Below, one piece after another: positions 49,039 to 58,181 of a DNA stretch of 64,000 bases. How positions within the stretch are numbered: the first letter of the stretch is position 1; each line of letters opens with the position of its first letter. Under the pieces are notes generated by a model. The model worked only from the letters and a program-made list of their open reading frames with translations, did no database searches and was not told the DNA's origin. The position numbers and the translations under genes were made by a program. Source of the DNA: Chloroflexus sp. Y-396-1. GTDB lineage: Bacteria > Chloroflexota > Chloroflexia > Chloroflexales > Chloroflexaceae. The stretch is taken from assembly GCF_000516515.1 (NCBI RefSeq), contig NZ_KI911784.1, forward strand, positions 1,644,881 to 1,708,880, given 5' to 3'.

Positions 49039-49962
49039 TCACTCATCCAACTCAGCCTGCAGAAGGGGATGTAAATGTGTCGCCGCTAACCAGGCTTCGA
49101 TGCCCGCCGGCGGTGAAATACCTCGTTCAGAAATAATACCGGTCAGCAGATCGAGTGGCGTGCGATCTGCATAGGCGGTATGCACCGTAATGCCTGGCGG
49201 CACATCTGACCAGACTTGATGCGGCACCATGGGAAACTGTTGGGGCAAGCGGTACCCTGGCGGCAATAGCTTCTCGCTTGAACAAAGCGTATAGAATGGC
49301 ACATTCATAGCGTGGGCAGCCAGGGCCAGAGGATACGTTCCCACGCGGTTAATCAAACCTTCACTCCCGATCAAATCAGCACCGACCAGAACAAGATGAC
49401 ACTGTGCAACTTGCGTAGCCGCTGAAGCATCGGTTATCAAGGTTGTGTGAACACCGCTGGCTGCTAATTCACCGGCTAACATACGGCCCTCGCCAATCGG
49501 CCGACTCTCGGTACAAATCACCCGCGGCCGACGACCAGCGCGTTGAGCGTGGCGCAATGCGGCACGCACCGTTGTACTCCGACCAATCGTCAAAATAACG
49601 GCTTCTTCACCAATCAAACGTAACGTCGTTTCAGCAATCGCTGCCTCATGAACATGGAGACGACGACGAAAATCGTTTGTCGTTTCATCAACGAAACGCA
49701 ACGCTGTTTCACTATCGGTTGCTTCTTCCAACCGCCAGAGCAAACCGTTGACCAGATTCACCAATGGCGCCATCGTTGGGTGGCTACGAATTAATGCTCG
49801 CCCAACGGTCAGAATCTCACGTTGCACATCGGCGTGATCGGCCATCGGACGACTACGTACTGCCCGTGCCAAAATCCCCGCACACTTCTGGGCAATTTCC
49901 ACTGCGCCTGAGACCGTATCGGCCGCAACCTCGGCAACGGATCGGGCGATAAATGGATCCAT
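49039..49962 (-). CDS. eIF-2B alpha/beta/delta-like protein (sugar-phosphate isomerase family)
   Basis: 307 residues from ATG 49962 (MDPFIARS) with AGGGAA five bases upstream; a longer frame starts 60 bases earlier. C-terminal signature LVGADLIGSEGLINRVGTYP, FYTLCSSEKLLPPG and SRPIGEGRMLAGELAASGVH, with a helical N-terminal domain. This family includes methylthioribose-1-phosphate isomerase and ribose-1,5-bisphosphate isomerase as well as archaeal eIF2B-like proteins. The bacterial role is therefore likely a sugar-phosphate isomerase, but I cannot assign the substrate. Confidence 0.82.
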   Translation of the reverse strand: MDPFIARSVAEVAADTVSGAVEIAQKCAGILARAVRSRPMADHADVQREILTVGRALIRSHPTMAPLVNLVNGLLWRLEEATDSETALRFVDETTNDFRRRLHVHEAAIAETTLRLIGEEAVILTIGRSTTVRAALRHAQRAGRRPRVICTESRPIGEGRMLAGELAASGVHTTLITDASAATQVAQCHLVLVGADLIGSEGLINRVGTYPLALAAHAMNVPFYTLCSSEKLLPPGYRLPQQFPMVPHQVWSDVPPGITVHTAYADRTPLDLLTGIISERGISPPAGIEAWLAATHLHPLLQAELDE

Positions 49963-50066
49963 GGGATTCCCTGTACCGGTATTCAATAACATCCGTTTCT
50001 CAGTATCTCCGACAACGCCCACCTACCGAATCTTACCATAGGACAATCGGGCGATGCTGAGAAGAA

Positions 50067-52460
50067 TCAATCCATTCGCCGGGGAGGGAGATTACGCAAC
50101 AGTTCGGCAAGTTGCGGAATTGAAAAGGGCTTAGAAAGCAATCTGCCGTGTAGTTGCTCTTTCTGATGAGGTTTGAGGGTACTAAGCGTGTCACCGCTGA
50201 TAAAAATGATACGCTCAGCCAGATGCGGATATAAACGCCGAATTTCTTCGCTTAAATCGAAACCGCTCTTCTGTGGCATTCGGAGATCGGTTATCACCAG
50301 ATCATACGGACGGGTTGCTAATTCACGAAGCGCAGAATCGACATCGCTCACTACCGTGGTTTGATGACCAAGTTCGCCGAGCAAGCGCTGAAGCATGCGG
50401 AGCACCGATTCCTCGTCATCGACGACCAGCACTCGTTGTTGAGGGCCACTCTCGGTATCAGCCGCTGCCGACGACGGTGCTGGAACGTCAACTGATGTCT
50501 CAATAATCGGCAGGCGGATGAAAACGGTTGTACCCACCCCCTCGCGACTCTCGATCCAGATTTGACCCTGATGTTCTTGAATAATGCCGTAGCAGATAGA
50601 AAGACCTAAACCGGTACCCTGACCGACTGGCTTGGTCGTGAAGAATGGATTAAACACCTTGTCGAGATATTGAGCAGGAATACCAACACCGTTATCAGAG
50701 ATAGAAATTTCAATGTACCGACCATCAGCCGCTTCGTGGCGCCTGGTACGTATCGTCAAAATACCAGAACCACGTTCATTCATTGCCTGGCGGGCATTGG
50801 TTATCAGATTGAGTAACACTTGCTGCAATTGATGGGGATCGACAACAGTTGATGGCAATTCAGGATCGAGATCGAGTTGAACCGTAATATTATCAACGCG
50901 CAACTGATAAACCTGTAGGGCCAATGTACTCTGGATGACTTCGTTGATCTGTGTTGCTAGGCGTTCAGGTTTATGTTCACGGGCAAACATCAGCAAATTC
51001 CGCACGATTCGGCCGGCACGCTCGGCCTGTTGCCGAATCTGTTCAAGATCGGCCCGAACCTCATCGTTGAGTGTGCGATTGCGCAGCAGTAATTGGGCAT
51101 AGCCTGAAATGCTCGTCAGCGGATTATTAAGCTCATGGGCCACACCAGCTACCAGTTGACCGAGGGCCGACAATTTATCAGACTGAATAAGCTGTTGTTC
51201 CAAGCGACGACGTTCGGTGAGATCGCGCCCAATACAGACAATCCTCGTTTGATCGTCAGCATCAAGCCGCTGAGCATTCAGCTCAATCGTTGCCGACTCA
51301 TAGGCTGAGTGCTGCAGTGAGATGGTGAATGGTGGTTGAGGTAAACCTTGTGCAACGCGCTGGAGCGCCTGTGCAATGGTTGGCCACTCCTGTGGTAAAC
51401 ACCAACGCTGTAACGGCTGACCGACGAGATCATCAGGTGTTACGTTAAGAATCTGCACGCTACGCTGATTACCGCTGACAATTCGCCAGTCGGTATCGAG
51501 GATCAACACCATGTCAGACGCATTAGCAAAGATTGTTCGATAACGCGCCTCGCTACTCTGAACTGCCTGATATAGCCGCGAGTTCTCAAGTGCAATTGCA
51601 GCGTAGTCGGCCAGCGCAGCCAGTAAATACTGATCACTATCATTGAAGGCTCGACTGCTCCGCCGATTGTTTACCACCAACACGCCGATAATTCGATCAC
51701 CAACTTGCAACGGCACCTGCAACGTTGCCTGCACAACCATGGTCGTCGTAATTGCAATCGGTTCGTCGGTCATCCCTCGATGCAGACGCAACAATTTACC
51801 ACTCCGCACCACCTGACCAACCAGCGAATCGGCGAGCGGCAGACGCAGCCGATCGGGCGACTCCACTGTGACATTCCGCAGGGCGAGCGGTATTAATTCA
51901 TGCTTTTGCTCGACATACTGAAAGAGAATCCCTTCATCGGCCTGCGTAATGTACACCGCTGCTTCGACGATCCGATCGAACAATTGACGTTGATCCATCA
52001 ACGCCGTCACCGACTTGCCAACACGAGTTAAGACGGTCAACTCTTGCACACGCTGTTGCAAGAGCTGAAATAATCGATCACGCTCACGCTGCAAGCGACG
52101 TTCTCGCAACGCCTGATCAATGACTTCACGAGCCTCAGAATCGGAAAACGGCTTGATCAAATAGTTACGAGCACCGAGCCGAAATGCCTCAACAGCAATC
52201 ATCTCGGAGCCGTGGGCAGTCATCAGAATAACCGGGACATCAATTCCTTCTTGTGTTAAGATGCGTAGAAAATCAAGCCCGTTCATGTCGGGCAATTGGA
52301 GATCGAGCAGGATCAAATCTGGCAGACGAGCACGCAACCGCTCAAGACCGCTCTTTCCGGTAAGCGCAATTGCCGCTCGATAGCCAAGTTCTGGAAGCAC
52401 CGTCTGAGCCAGCATCCGGCTGACGTGCTCACTATCATCAATAACAAGGATCTCTTCCAT
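50067..52460 (-). CDS. Hybrid histidine kinase (REC-GAF-PAS-HisKA-HATPase-REC)
   Basis: 797 residues; ATG 52460. N-terminal receiver domain (phospho-Asp53 in ILLDLQLPDMNG, Lys in YLIKPF), coiled linker (RERDRLFQLLQQRVQELTVL), GAF domain (about 145-300), PAS (about 308-430), kinase core with the phospho-His in LVAGVAHELNNPLTSI, and HATPase (NLITNARQAMNERG, DNGVGIP, GTGLGLSICYG). A C-terminal receiver (phospho-Asp725 in VITDLRMPQKSG) completes it. No transmembrane segment, so it is soluble. The two receivers suggest it both receives and passes on phosphate; no DNA-binding partner is adjacent. Confidence 0.92.
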   Translation of the reverse strand: MEEILVIDDSEHVSRMLAQTVLPELGYRAAIALTGKSGLERLRARLPDLILLDLQLPDMNGLDFLRILTQEGIDVPVILMTAHGSEMIAVEAFRLGARNYLIKPFSDSEAREVIDQALRERRLQRERDRLFQLLQQRVQELTVLTRVGKSVTALMDQRQLFDRIVEAAVYITQADEGILFQYVEQKHELIPLALRNVTVESPDRLRLPLADSLVGQVVRSGKLLRLHRGMTDEPIAITTTMVVQATLQVPLQVGDRIIGVLVVNNRRSSRAFNDSDQYLLAALADYAAIALENSRLYQAVQSSEARYRTIFANASDMVLILDTDWRIVSGNQRSVQILNVTPDDLVGQPLQRWCLPQEWPTIAQALQRVAQGLPQPPFTISLQHSAYESATIELNAQRLDADDQTRIVCIGRDLTERRRLEQQLIQSDKLSALGQLVAGVAHELNNPLTSISGYAQLLLRNRTLNDEVRADLEQIRQQAERAGRIVRNLLMFAREHKPERLATQINEVIQSTLALQVYQLRVDNITVQLDLDPELPSTVVDPHQLQQVLLNLITNARQAMNERGSGILTIRTRRHEAADGRYIEISISDNGVGIPAQYLDKVFNPFFTTKPVGQGTGLGLSICYGIIQEHQGQIWIESREGVGTTVFIRLPIIETSVDVPAPSSAAADTESGPQQRVLVVDDEESVLRMLQRLLGELGHQTTVVSDVDSALRELATRPYDLVITDLRMPQKSGFDLSEEIRRLYPHLAERIIFISGDTLSTLKPHQKEQLHGRLLSKPFSIPQLAELLRNLPPRRMD

Positions 52461-52591
52461 GGTGAAGAGCCTGATGTATCTTAGTAAGGATAGGAGGTCG
52501 GTTTAGTGATAATTAGTACGTTTCAACAGCCGACTCTAGGGTAAAATTGTACACGGAAGCTACGCTTACTGCAACCTTGTAAAGGATAACC

Positions 52592-53566
52592 ATGGAAGCG
52601 GAGACGCGGCGAGTTGTCACGACGCTCGGTGATATTAATGTCGATCTCGGCTTTTTGTTACCGCACTTTCCCCGTGAAGGCGACGACAATCCGGCAATGG
52701 CCGTTCATTGGGGTGGGGGAGGCGCTGGGCTGAACATGGCAGTAGCAGCCGGACGGTTGGGCGCAATCCCTTATGTTATTGGTCGAGTGGGTAACGATCT
52801 GGCCGGCTCATTTGCATTGCAGGTAGCACGTATGCATGGGGTGCAGGTCAGCGCCGTACAGGTTGATCCCGGTGCAACCACCGGCCTGTGCGGAGTGATC
52901 GTTACTCCTGGTGGTCAGCGTAGCTTTCTCAGCTTTCGCGGAGCCAACGTCTTCTGTGATATATCCACCATCACTCCGTCATTGATCCGCTCAAGCCGAT
53001 TACTGCTGGTTGGCGCCCATGCGTTGATCGACGATCCACAGCGCTCAACCGCGCTACAGGTAATGGAGATGGCGATTGAGCAGGGGTGTCCGATCGTTCT
53101 TGATCTCTGCTTGCCGGCAATTCGAGTTGCACGCCGCTTGATCGTTCGTCTCTTGCCACAGTTGTGGTTGCTAACAATGAATGAAGACGAATTGCGGGTA
53201 CTATTACCAGGACAAAGCATCGCCCATGCCATCGATAGTTTAATTGGGGCTGGCGTCCACCACGTGGCCATTAAACGTGGTGCCCAGGGGTGCAGTGTCG
53301 CCAACAATGAGGGACGACGGCTTGATGTCCTACCTCCAGCCGTGCCAGTAGTAGATACGACCGCCTGCGGTGATGCGTTTAGTGCGGCATATGCGTGGGG
53401 TCTGAGCCATGGTCTCGATCTCTCGCAAAGTGCGACCCTCGCGAATCTTGTCGCGGCCCTGACCGCTACCCGTCACGGTGCTGTAGAAGCGATTCCTACA
53501 ACCGATGATATTCGTAATCGGTTGAACGAAGCGATTGTCAATCGCCTCTGGCCATCTGGCTCATAG
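52592..53566 (+). CDS. PfkB-family carbohydrate kinase
   Basis: 324 residues from ATG 52592. Ribokinase/adenosine kinase fold: N-terminal [49 protein letters not shown]. The C-terminal catalytic motif [16 protein letters not shown] has the base Asp in place, although the usual GAGD is ACGD. It phosphorylates a sugar or nucleoside with ATP. The BtpA-family gene follows after 20 bases with a good ribosome binding site, so the two act together. Substrate unknown. Confidence 0.9.
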   Translation: MEAETRRVVTTLGDINVDLGFLLPHFPREGDDNPAMAVHWGGGGAGLNMAVAAGRLGAIPYVIGRVGNDLAGSFALQVARMHGVQVSAVQVDPGATTGLCGVIVTPGGQRSFLSFRGANVFCDISTITPSLIRSSRLLLVGAHALIDDPQRSTALQVMEMAIEQGCPIVLDLCLPAIRVARRLIVRLLPQLWLLTMNEDELRVLLPGQSIAHAIDSLIGAGVHHVAIKRGAQGCSVANNEGRRLDVLPPAVPVVDTTACGDAFSAAYAWGLSHGLDLSQSATLANLVAALTATRHGAVEAIPTTDDIRNRLNEAIVNRLWPSGS

Positions 53567-53586
53567 GTGAAGTAAGGAGCTTGTCG

Positions 53587-54441
53587 ATGCCACCACTCTG
53601 GAAAGAACATCTTGATCGCTGGCGATTACGCGATCTCCGAGAGATCTTTCGCACCGCCAAGCCGATTATCGGGATGGTGCACTGTTGGCCATTACCCGGC
53701 GCCCCTGGCTATACTGGTTACGGAATGCAAACCATCATTGATCACGCAATCCGTGATGCTGAAGCACTAGCTGAGGGTGGATGTGATGGTTTGATTGTCG
53801 AAAATATGTGGGATATTCCCTTTCGAGCTGGCCCACACGTTCAACCAGAGAGTATTGCTGCGCAGGCAGTTGTAGCCTACGCCGTGCGCCAAGCTGTACC
53901 CGAATTACCACTTGGTATCAATCTGGTTCACAACGGTGGGGTATCCCTGTTAGGCATCGCTATTGCTGCTGGCGCCAGCTTTATTCGCGTCTGTATGTTC
54001 ACCGGTGCTGGAGTCTGGGATGCCGGGAGTTGGGATGAAGGCTGCGCTGCCGATCTAATGCGCCGACGCAAGGAGTTGCATGCAGAGTCGATCAAGATTT
54101 TTGCCGATGTAGATAAAAAACATTCAGTCCGCTTTCCCGGTATCGATCTGGCAACACACATCGAATGGACACGCTTTTTCGGCGCCGATGCACTTATTAT
54201 ATCCGGTCGGATGACCGGTGATGCGCCGGACATCGCCAAAGTAAAACAGGCCCGAACACTGGCCGGTGATACCCCCATCCTCCTCGGTAGCGGCACCAAC
54301 GAACAGAATATTGCCGCTTTTATGCAGGTGGCTGATGGTGTCATTGTAGGCAGTAGCATCAAACAGGATGGTGATATTGCTAATCCGGTTGATGTTGCGC
54401 GAGTACGGCGATTTGTCGCAGCGGCTCGTCAAGCTGGCTAG
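53587..54441 (+). CDS. BtpA/SgcQ-family TIM-barrel protein
   Basis: 284 residues; ATG 53587 lies seven bases after AAGGAG. Signatures of the family: GMVHCWPLPGAPGY, EGGCDGLIVENMWDIPF, LPLGINLVHNGGVS, FADVDKKHSVRF, PILLGSGTNEQNI and GVIVGSSIKQDG. The phosphate-binding GSG and GSS loops indicate a phosphosugar-type TIM barrel. BtpA was named for photosystem I biogenesis in cyanobacteria. This organism type has no photosystem I, and the pairing with a PfkB kinase suggests an enzyme acting on a phosphorylated sugar or nucleoside. Confidence 0.88.
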   Translation: MPPLWKEHLDRWRLRDLREIFRTAKPIIGMVHCWPLPGAPGYTGYGMQTIIDHAIRDAEALAEGGCDGLIVENMWDIPFRAGPHVQPESIAAQAVVAYAVRQAVPELPLGINLVHNGGVSLLGIAIAAGASFIRVCMFTGAGVWDAGSWDEGCAADLMRRRKELHAESIKIFADVDKKHSVRFPGIDLATHIEWTRFFGADALIISGRMTGDAPDIAKVKQARTLAGDTPILLGSGTNEQNIAAFMQVADGVIVGSSIKQDGDIANPVDVARVRRFVAAARQAG

Positions 54442-55006
54442 GGTGCGTCTGAGGAATCAGGAACAAGAGGTAGGGAATGACGGCCTACGCCCCTAAGGAG
54501 CATAACAAATAACGAACATATCGATAGGCACGGTGATACTACCATGCTGCGTTCGGGTTGGTCAGGCACGGAACGCCTGATCGCCCCTTCGTTTCCAATC
54601 AGGCTTTCAGAGAGAAACTGACCTGCGGGTCGATCACGATGCGATAGAATCTTATCTGCCGATGCCAATACAAAGCGGTTGAGTAGTACTTTTGGCTTAT
54701 TCGTCAATAGTACCTTTCTCGATTCTCGATAGGACTATCACCCTATTGCGGGGACTTCTGTTATCAGATAAGATGCAGGAGGACGGTAAAATCTTTTTGC
54801 ATTGTCCTCTACCGTTCCATCTGTTCAGGCTGTCAACAGGCGCAGCAAGGTATAGCTACCGTCAACCTACCGTTTAGTTAACGTTCTACCTTCAATCTGC
54901 CAGACATTGTTGTACCGTTCCTGCCTGTAGACCCTTGCTACGACAAAGAGATTTTCATCTTACAGTACGTTGTTCGGTAAATCAATCAACAGCCTGAACA
55001 AATCAC
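54442..55006. other. Long intergenic or leader region
   Basis: About 560 bases without a supported gene. A small stem CAGGCACGGAACGCCTG (54566-54582) is visible. I recognise no T-box, riboswitch or repeat family here, but the terminator just before the next gene makes the last part a candidate leader RNA. Confidence 0.4.
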
Positions 55007-55034
55007 ACACCCCGCGAACAAGCGGGGTGTTTTA
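55007..55034 (+). terminator. Intrinsic terminator immediately upstream of the 55054 gene
   Basis: ACACCCCGC (55007-55015), loop GAACAA, GCGGGGTGT (55022-55030), T-run TTTT within 55030-55033. It ends 20 bases before ATG 55054, ahead of the ribosome binding site AAAGGA. Either it ends a short upstream transcript or it is an attenuator. Confidence 0.8.
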
Positions 55035-55053
55035 TTTGGGAAAGGAATGAACC

Positions 55054-55836
55054 ATGAGCGTGATTCTGGCGGCCACTCATCACGATCCCGATGGACGCCT
55101 CTACCAACAGATGGTGCGCACCTTTACGACCCTGAGACAGTACTTTGATGGGATCGCAGTGTTGCTCACGCCAACCAGTGTACCAATGACGCGATCCTGG
55201 CTTGAACAGGCAGAGATTGCGCTGAAGGTAGCGCCGATGAACGAACCGATTGGTCATTTACATCTGGGGCGCTGGCGACGTGGCGCGGTTGAGGCAGCGC
55301 TACAGGCATTTCCTGCTGCTGAGTGGTTCCTATTTTGTGATCTTGATCGAGTTCTGCACTGGATCGAACACTGGCCCGATGAACTACGAATAATACTCGA
55401 TAGCCTGCCAGCGGCTGATGTGACAGTCTTTGGGCGCACACCACGGGCGCTCGCCACGCATCCACAAGCACAGGTCGCTACCGAATCGTTGGTAAATGAA
55501 GTTTTTCGTCGTATAACCGGACAAGCCTGGGATGTGATGGCCGCTGCCCGTGGCTTATCGCGACGCGCTGCAACACTGATTACAACAGCCAGTCGCGATG
55601 ATAGTATCGGCGCCGATTGCACCTGGCTGTTACTGGCCCAGCAGGCAGGTCTAACGCTGACGTACTGTGCGACAGAGGGGTTGGAATTCGAGACACTGGA
55701 TCGCTATGCTGATGAGGTAGCCGCCTTGGGGAGTGCACGGGCGTGGCTCGATCGATTTGACGCCGATCCAAGGAATTGGTTGATGCGGATCGATCTGGCA
55801 CGGACTGCAATTGCGGCACTGATTGAAAACAGGTGA
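55054..55836 (+). CDS. GT-A-like glycosyltransferase-related protein
   Basis: 260 residues; ATG 55054, with AAAGGAATGAACC directly upstream. The N-terminus MSVILAATHHDPDGRLYQQM and the DxD-like pair in WFLFCDLDRVLHWIEHWP suggest a GT-A nucleotide-sugar-binding fold; the later region (GADCTWLLLAQQAGLTLTYC) is consistent. No specific family recognised. It might modify surface polysaccharide; substrate unknown. Expression may be controlled by the terminator just upstream. Confidence 0.7.
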   Translation: MSVILAATHHDPDGRLYQQMVRTFTTLRQYFDGIAVLLTPTSVPMTRSWLEQAEIALKVAPMNEPIGHLHLGRWRRGAVEAALQAFPAAEWFLFCDLDRVLHWIEHWPDELRIILDSLPAADVTVFGRTPRALATHPQAQVATESLVNEVFRRITGQAWDVMAAARGLSRRAATLITTASRDDSIGADCTWLLLAQQAGLTLTYCATEGLEFETLDRYADEVAALGSARAWLDRFDADPRNWLMRIDLARTAIAALIENR

Positions 55837-56031
55837 TGGAGCCGTTGGGGGTGTGTCACCGTAGGGACGCAGCAATGCCTCGCCCCTACGGTGGTGCCTA
55901 TCAACGCCCGAACTTGGTCTCAGCCTCTAAGAGATGAAGCTTTGGGTTTCGTACCAATCCAACATGATTACAGCAGTCAGTGACCTTATATTTGCGCAAG
56001 AACGAAAGTGGGCAGACGTCCATTCCGTACA

Positions 56032-56133
56032 CGGGCCAGAGGCCCGCGCACCCAAGGTGTGAGTAATTAGATGCGCCAACCGATAGGTTTCGGCCATACA
56101 CTGTATCACGCGGGCCAGAGGCCCGCGCACCCA
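56032..56133. repeat. REP-like direct repeats flanking an R1 fragment
   Basis: CGGGCCAGAGGCCCGCGCAC plus CCA occurs identically at 56032-56054 and 56111-56133 (79-base period). Each contains the palindrome GGGCCAGAGGCCC. Between them lies GATGCGCCAACCGATAGGTT (56070-56089), the core of repeat R1. The rest of the 55837-56268 gap shows no gene. Confidence 0.7.
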
Positions 56134-56268
56134 GATAACCGCATGATAGGGGCGTCTTGAGCGTATAGATGACCTTTGCGTCGTATCACTCCGTTCGTTC
56201 ACCGGCAAGGAGCCAGTGTAGCATCAAAGGGCGGAATCTCTGAAAACCTCTGCGCTAAACACCCATTT

Positions 56269-57690
56269 TTAGGCATCGTAGTACATCATAAACTCGTAAG
56301 GATGTGGCCGCAGAGCTAGACCAACAGCCTCTTTGCGCTTGGCTTCAATATACGTCTCCAGCAGATCGATGGTAAAGACATTGCCCTTAAGCAAGAAGTG
56401 ATAATCTTGTTCAAGAGCATCGAGCGCTTCGGTCAGTGATCCGGGCGTACTGCGAATATCACCCTTCTCTTCAGGTGACAGCTCGTAGATGTCTACATCA
56501 AGTGGTGGTGGCGGTTCAATCTTATTCTGGATACCGTCAAGCCCGGCCAGTAACATCGCAGCAAAAGCCAAGTAGGGGTTACACATCGCATCAGGCGCTC
56601 GGAACTCAATACGGCGTGCTTTCGGTGATGAACTGTAGGTCGGGATACGGATGGCCGCCGAGCGGTTACGCATTGAATAGACCAGATTGATCGGCGCCTC
56701 GAAGCCCGGTACCAGACGGCGGTAGCTGTTGGTGGTCGGGGCACAGATTGCCAGTAAGGCTGGCGCGTGCTTGAGAATACCACCGATGTAGTACTGCGCC
56801 GTCTTCGACAACAGCGCATATTGGGTCTCATCGAAGAAGAGGGGTTCACCATCCTTCCACAGGCTTTGGTGCGTGTGCATGCCTGAACCGTTATCGCCAA
56901 AGATCGGTTTGGGCATAAAGGTAGCACTGTAGCCGTGAGCGCGTGCGACATTGCGCACAATGTACTTGTACTTCTGTACCTTATCGGCCATATTGACCAG
57001 GGAGTCAAAACGCATGTCGATTTCGCACTGACCGGCCGTTGCCACCTCGTGATGGTGCAGCTCAATTTCGATCCCGATTTCCATCATCTTCAGGATCATT
57101 TCCGAGCGAATGTCCTGGAGTGTATCGGTGGGAGGTACCGGGAAATAGCCCTCTTTGTGACGGATGCGATAGCCTTTGTTGCCACCGGGCACCTCAGCAC
57201 CGGTATTCCAGACCGCTTCCGGGCTGTCGATGTAGTAGAATCCCTGGTTAGCGCTCTGACCAAAACGCACATCACTAAAGAGGAAGAATTCCGCTTCTGG
57301 CCCAAAATAGGCGGTATCGGCAATACCCGTTGTCTTCAGATAGGCCTCGGCCTTCTTCGCCACAGTGCGCGGATCGCGTGTGTAGGGCTGGCGGGTGATG
57401 GGATCGATAATATCACAAATGAGTACTAAGGTCGGTACGCTTAGGGTCGGATCAATGAACGCTGTTGACGGATCGGGCACCATCAGCATATCACTTTCGT
57501 TGATCGCCTGAAAGCCCTTAATCGACGACCCATCGAAGCCTAAGCCCTCGCGGATCATATCTTCGGTTAAGCGAGACGCTGGCAGTGAATAGTGCTGCCA
57601 CCCGCCGAAAAGATCGGTAAAACGGGTGTCAACAATCTGAATTCCTTTGGCTTTGATCAGTTCGATTACACCTTTTGCATCCATCGCCAT
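56269..57690 (-). CDS. glnA: Glutamine synthetase, type I (GSI-beta)
   Basis: 473 residues; ATG 57690, with CAAGGAG upstream. It makes glutamine from glutamate, ammonia and ATP as a dodecamer. Visible motifs: [20 protein letters not shown], the EAEFFLF metal region, the [13 protein letters not shown]-binding segment, [10 protein letters not shown] and [20 protein letters not shown]. The adenylylation tyrosine lies in [11 protein letters not shown], marking the GSI-beta class regulated by GlnE. Length is typical. It is downstream of gyrA on the same strand with a 490-base gap carrying direct repeats and a hairpin. Confidence 0.97.
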   Translation of the reverse strand: MAMDAKGVIELIKAKGIQIVDTRFTDLFGGWQHYSLPASRLTEDMIREGLGFDGSSIKGFQAINESDMLMVPDPSTAFIDPTLSVPTLVLICDIIDPITRQPYTRDPRTVAKKAEAYLKTTGIADTAYFGPEAEFFLFSDVRFGQSANQGFYYIDSPEAVWNTGAEVPGGNKGYRIRHKEGYFPVPPTDTLQDIRSEMILKMMEIGIEIELHHHEVATAGQCEIDMRFDSLVNMADKVQKYKYIVRNVARAHGYSATFMPKPIFGDNGSGMHTHQSLWKDGEPLFFDETQYALLSKTAQYYIGGILKHAPALLAICAPTTNSYRRLVPGFEAPINLVYSMRNRSAAIRIPTYSSSPKARRIEFRAPDAMCNPYLAFAAMLLAGLDGIQNKIEPPPPLDVDIYELSPEEKGDIRSTPGSLTEALDALEQDYHFLLKGNVFTIDLLETYIEAKRKEAVGLALRPHPYEFMMYYDA

Positions 57691-57712
57691 GAGAGTCTAC
57701 TCCTTGTTTTAC

Positions 57713-57748
57713 TAGAACGAACGCGGTCCCTAGAACGAACATGGTCCT
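57713..57748 (-). promoter_or_regulatory. Tandem 18-base repeats in the glnA leader
   Basis: TAGAACGAACGCGGTCCC (57713-57730) and TAGAACGAACATGGTCCT (57731-57748) are adjacent direct repeats sharing 15 of 18 bases, 23-58 bases upstream of the glnA ATG. Their placement around the leader and ribosome binding site suggests an operator or RNA element. The regulator is unknown. Confidence 0.55.
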
Positions 57749-57758
57749 TAAACAGGGA

Positions 57759-57794
57759 ACGACGCCGTGGTGTGTATATGACCAGCGGCGTCGT
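57759..57794 (-). promoter_or_regulatory. Strong hairpin upstream of glnA
   Basis: ACGACGCCG (57759-57767) pairs with CGGCGTCGT (57786-57794), and TGGT with ACCA inside (one-base bulge), around a nine-base loop. No T-run follows on either side, so it is not a standard terminator. It lies 10 bases beyond the tandem repeats. A 103-codon frame across this leader (57666-57977) is not called. Confidence 0.55.
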
Positions 57795-58129
57795 ATTCCT
57801 TACTGTTAATGGTTTGGGAAGCAGATGATACGCGACAAGCGTGGCAGGCAATAGACCTAGCAAGTAACCGATTCTTCCGACAAAACGCAACACTGCTGAA
57901 GTCGAAACGAAAACGGTCTTTTTAGCCACTCCAGTGTTGGCCATTGCGCCTACGCAGGCAGCGTGCAACATCTGCACCTATCGTCAGTGTACTAATTGAG
58001 GATGGGGATTGCTACGGTAAGAGGGTACAATCCTTACGCTAAGAGGATTGGATGCTTTGTCTGAAAGAGGTCTAAACTACTCCGACAACCTGATTGTACG
58101 GCTAGAAACCATCGTTTGCCACATCAGCA

Positions 58130-58152
58130 GGGGCGGGTTGTGAACCCGCCCC
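58130..58152. repeat. GC-rich hairpin downstream of gyrA
   Basis: GGGGCGGGTT (58130-58139), loop GTG, AACCCGCCCC (58143-58152), 30 bases after the gyrA stop. It is the same REP-like type as near 19826 and 62935. It may help end the gyrA transcript although no T-run is present. Confidence 0.6.
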
Positions 58153-58181
58153 TCGCGCTCATATATCTTTACTCCATTACT

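Noticed and set aside
57666-57977. 103-codon minus-strand frame across the glnA leader
   Set aside because: It overlaps the glnA start, contains the direct repeats and hairpin, and has a basic low-quality C-terminus.
58130-58152. GC-rich hairpin as a canonical gyrA terminator
   Set aside because: The stem is strong but there is no T-run on the transcript strand, and the same hairpin type recurs at unrelated sites, so REP-like is the safer call.
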